Source: Candidatus Poseidoniaceae archaeon (GTDB lineage Archaea; Thermoplasmatota; Poseidoniia; Poseidoniales; Poseidoniaceae). Taken from it: 8,794 nt of DNA. The translations under genes and the position numbers were made by a program. This document shows positions 7,309 to 8,794 of this stretch, piece by piece. Each line of letters begins with the position of its first letter. Within the stretch, counting starts at the first letter, position 1. The notes beneath the pieces are model-generated. The model made no database searches and was not told the origin of the DNA. It worked only from the letters and a program-made list of their open reading frames with translations. The stretch spans positions 1 through 8,794 of the forward strand of contig JAKUNX010000076.1 of NCBI GenBank assembly GCA_022451835.1, in the 5' to 3' direction.

Positions 7309-7512
7309 TTACTGAGATGTTGAACTGAATGGCGCCACTTCTTCGATTAGATCTAAGTGGCCAATATACATTCTTCGGCAACAGTATCTAGAAAAGCCAA
7401 CCTGATCAAGAGCATCGGAAACTTCGATACCTGCTTCAACTTTCTCATTGAATTCTTCCCATTTATGTGCAATAACTGCACCGCAACTGAAACATCTTAC
7501 TGGAATTATCAT
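7309..7512 (-). CDS. rpoN: DNA-directed RNA polymerase subunit N
   Basis: Small zinc-binding subunit of archaeal RNA polymerase (counterpart of eukaryotic Rpb10), part of the assembly platform with subunits D, L and P. The 67-residue product is full length for the family. Zinc ligands are visible: C7-x2-C10 in PVRCFSCG near the N-terminus and the adjacent pair C44-C45 in RYCCRRM, the family's hallmark. ATG at 7512 has GAGGTG 6 nt upstream; the TGA stop of rps9 is part of that site (TGAGGTG), so the two genes are tightly linked. In many euryarchaea rpoN is followed by rpoK, enolase and rps2; here a tRNA and a surface-protein gene follow instead. Confidence 0.97.
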   Translation of the reverse strand: MIIPVRCFSCGAVIAHKWEEFNEKVEAGIEVSDALDQVGFSRYCCRRMYIGHLDLIEEVAPFSSTSQ

Positions 7513-7522
7513 GCTTTACACC

Positions 7523-7960
7523 TCATCGGTAGGACTTTTGCTTCTTTCGACGAGCACCGCGTCCAAGTTGGTGCTTTGGTTCCTTTCTTCTTGGGTCGTT
7601 GACCAATAGGCTTCTGTCAAATCTTAGATATTCGTCTCTAAGGTCTTCGTCTTGGCCTTCTGCTCCGCCATTGTAGAGGACAAGTCCTCTAGCGATGGCT
7701 GTCCTTATTGCGTCAGTTTGACCCATAATTCCGCCACCGGTTGTTGTGATGTTGATATCGACCTTTGCTAATCTGTTCATTGCATCAGCAATGATTAGTG
7801 GCTCCATGGCTTTTCTTCTAGCCAAAGATGGTTGAAGAATCTCGATTGGTTCGCTATTGACTCTTACTCTGCCTTTACCGGCCTTTACACTAGCTCTAGC
7901 AATTGCTGTCTTACGCTTTCCTGATGATTCTACTGCCTTATTCTTCTTCTTAGCCATCAT
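7523..7960 (-). CDS. rps9: 30S ribosomal protein S9
   Basis: Small-subunit ribosomal protein uS9, whose C-terminal tail reaches the P-site tRNA. The 145-residue product has the family core: GKRKTAIARA (residues 14-23), GKGRVRVN (28-35), the glycine-rich TTTGGGIMGQTDAIR segment (72-86) and ARGLVLY, and ends in the basic tail RRKKQKSYR with the universal terminal Arg. Two ATGs compete, at 7960 and 7957. The site GGAGGTGA is written into the last codons of rpl13 (Gly-Gly-Asp) and leaves 4 nt to the first and 7 nt to the second ATG, so the second may be preferred, dropping one Met. The first ATG overlaps the rpl13 stop as ATGA, giving translational coupling. Slightly longer than usual archaeal S9 at the N-terminus, otherwise ordinary. 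Confidence 0.97.
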   Translation of the reverse strand: MMAKKKNKAVESSGKRKTAIARASVKAGKGRVRVNSEPIEILQPSLARRKAMEPLIIADAMNRLAKVDINITTTGGGIMGQTDAIRTAIARGLVLYNGGAEGQDEDLRDEYLRFDRSLLVNDPRRKEPKHQLGRGARRKKQKSYR

Positions 7961-8442
7961 TGGTCACCTCCGTTCCATCTGTGGCTTGGTGCACCAAGAT
8001 TATGGCTGATGTCACCAAGTGAAACAAAACTCTCAGGCGCCCCTTTACGAATCTTACTATCATCGCCGTGCTCATGGCCGTCTGGTAAATCGCCAGTTAG
8101 ATGACTTGGGCAGCCAATTTCAACACGAAGGTTTCGTAGAGCTCTGCGGCCACTACTCTTGCTTTGATAAGGAAGCATACCACGAACGGCACGCTTTAGA
8201 ATCATATCTGGCATTCTTGGAAAGAACGGCCCCTTTCTAGCGTGATTCAACTTATACTTCTCTTGATATCTGTTGAATACTGAGGTTTTACTACCTGAGA
8301 CAATGGCTTTCTCTGCATTAACGATAATGACTTTGTCATCTCTATCTTCTCTTGCAGCCTTCAAAAGTATGTCTGCAGTTGCAGAAGCCAATCGGCCAAG
8401 GATCATTCCTTTGGCGTCAAACACATATGTCTTTTCAGCCAA
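7957..8442 (-). CDS. rpl13: 50S ribosomal protein L13
   Basis: Large-subunit ribosomal protein uL13. Conserved parts: DAKGMILGRLAS near the N-terminus, VIIVNAEKAIVSG, the KGPFFPRMPDMILKRAVRGMLPY block, and the C-terminal SFVSLGDISHNLG, all in the archaeal form. Start chosen at TTG 8442 (product begins with AEKTYVFDAKG, 161 residues) because the GGGGG site at 8456-8452 is 9 nt upstream; TTG at 8451 is in frame but touches that site with no spacing. With the chosen start the gene overlaps the rpl18e stop by 8 nt. The tail after the conserved end (APSHRWNGGDQ) is a short extension whose codons also supply the rps9 ribosome binding site. Confidence 0.95.
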   Translation of the reverse strand: MAEKTYVFDAKGMILGRLASATADILLKAAREDRDDKVIIVNAEKAIVSGSKTSVFNRYQEKYKLNHARKGPFFPRMPDMILKRAVRGMLPYQSKSSGRRALRNLRVEIGCPSHLTGDLPDGHEHGDDSKIRKGAPESFVSLGDISHNLGAPSHRWNGGDQ

Positions 8443-8794
8443 GGATAACAACCCCCTTTCCTGATGGGTTTTCGTTCATTAGCTCACCGTAAGTCATTAC
8501 TCGACCTCCAGCGGCTTCTATCTTCTCACGAGCACCTGTACTTACACTGTAGGCGGCGACCGTGTGGTTACTGGAAACCTCACCACTGCCGAGTAGTTTG
8601 CCAGGCACGAGGATTGTTGCACCCTCTGGAGCATGGCGGCTTACTCTGCTAAGGTTTGGTTGGGCCCAGTTTTTGCGACTCTTAGAAAGACGCATAGCCA
8701 CATCTCGCCAAACAGCGGAACCGGTCTCGCGAGACTGGGCTTTCAGTTGATTGATTACCTCAATTAACTGAGCGTTTGTCTTGCTATTTGGGTT
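8435..8794 (-). CDS. rpl18e: 50S ribosomal protein L18e (partial, start outside window)
   Basis: Large-subunit ribosomal protein eL18 (archaeal L18e), present in archaea and eukaryotes but not in bacteria, which fixes the domain of the organism. The frame is open from the window edge to the TGA at 8435, giving 119 residues that begin NPNSKTNAQLIEVINQL, close to the family's N-terminus, so only a few residues and the start codon are missing. Family hallmarks: WRDVAMRLSKSRKNWAQPNLSR, the LVPGKLLGSGEV segment, and the C-terminal GGRVMTYGELMNENP with a GVVILG end. The internal GTG at 8701 is not the start, because conserved sequence continues upstream of it. It is the first visible gene of the cluster; its last codons hold the rpl13 ribosome binding site, and its stop overlaps rpl13. 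Confidence 0.96.
   Translation of the reverse strand, partial: NPNSKTNAQLIEVINQLKAQSRETGSAVWRDVAMRLSKSRKNWAQPNLSRVSRHAPEGATILVPGKLLGSGEVSSNHTVAAYSVSTGAREKIEAAGGRVMTYGELMNENPSGKGVVILG
8452..8459 (-). promoter_or_regulatory. Shine-Dalgarno site deciding the rpl13 TTG start
   Basis: AAAGGGGG on the minus strand lies inside the last codons of rpl18e. It abuts TTG 8451 directly but has a 9-nt spacing to TTG 8442, which favours the latter. There is no ATG or GTG in frame near the conserved N-terminus of L13. Confidence 0.5.

Noticed and set aside
7064..7315. Plus-strand open frame of 83 codons over the tRNA
   Set aside because: It runs through the reverse complement of tRNA-Pro and the signal-peptide region of the surface protein; the encoded GPPRFELGS-type peptide is the well-known artefact of translating a tRNA backwards.
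8019..8750. Several short plus-strand open frames opposite rpl13 and rpl18e
   Set aside because: All are antisense to highly conserved ribosomal protein genes and have no family features of their own.

Overview
The window comes from an archaeon. It carries the archaeal/eukaryotic ribosomal protein L18e, archaeal-type L13 and S9, the small RNA polymerase subunit N, and a tRNA-Pro. The AT-rich coding sequence, the Shine-Dalgarno sites, the very large secreted beta-helix protein with an Asp-rich calcium-binding tail and C-terminal membrane anchor, and the NAD+-dependent (bacterial-type) DNA ligase together suggest a planktonic marine euryarchaeon of the Marine Group II/III (Poseidoniales-like) kind. 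That placement is an inference; the domain-level call is firm.

Every gene I can support lies on the minus strand, so the reading order runs from high to low coordinates. First comes an information-processing block: rpl18e (8794-8435, its start is outside the window), rpl13, rps9, rpoN and tRNA-Pro(GGG) (7298-7221). The genes overlap or lie within about 10 nt of each other, and strong Shine-Dalgarno sites are built into the ends of the preceding genes. Next is a 1554-residue secreted, membrane-anchored beta-helix protein (7185-2521). Its stop overlaps the start of a small three-helix membrane protein (2524-1973). A 37-nt spacer holding a perfect 7-bp hairpin leads to a PPC/DUF296 domain protein (1935-1507), followed 31 nt later by an NAD+-dependent DNA ligase (1475 to below 1, truncated by the window edge).

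No gene-free stretch exceeds about 40 nt, and no convincing promoter or terminator is visible, so the whole window could be one long directon. The first half makes ribosome and RNA polymerase parts. The second half mixes a cell-surface protein with its coupled membrane partner, a small metal-binding-type PPC protein, and a DNA replication/repair enzyme. The shared function of the second half, if any, is unknown.

The most notable points are the internally duplicated giant surface protein, its translational coupling to a small membrane protein, the bacterial-type ligase in an archaeal background, the tRNA embedded between rpoN and the surface-protein gene, and the hairpin before the PPC gene. 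I found no CRISPR array, mobile element, or recognisable defence system.
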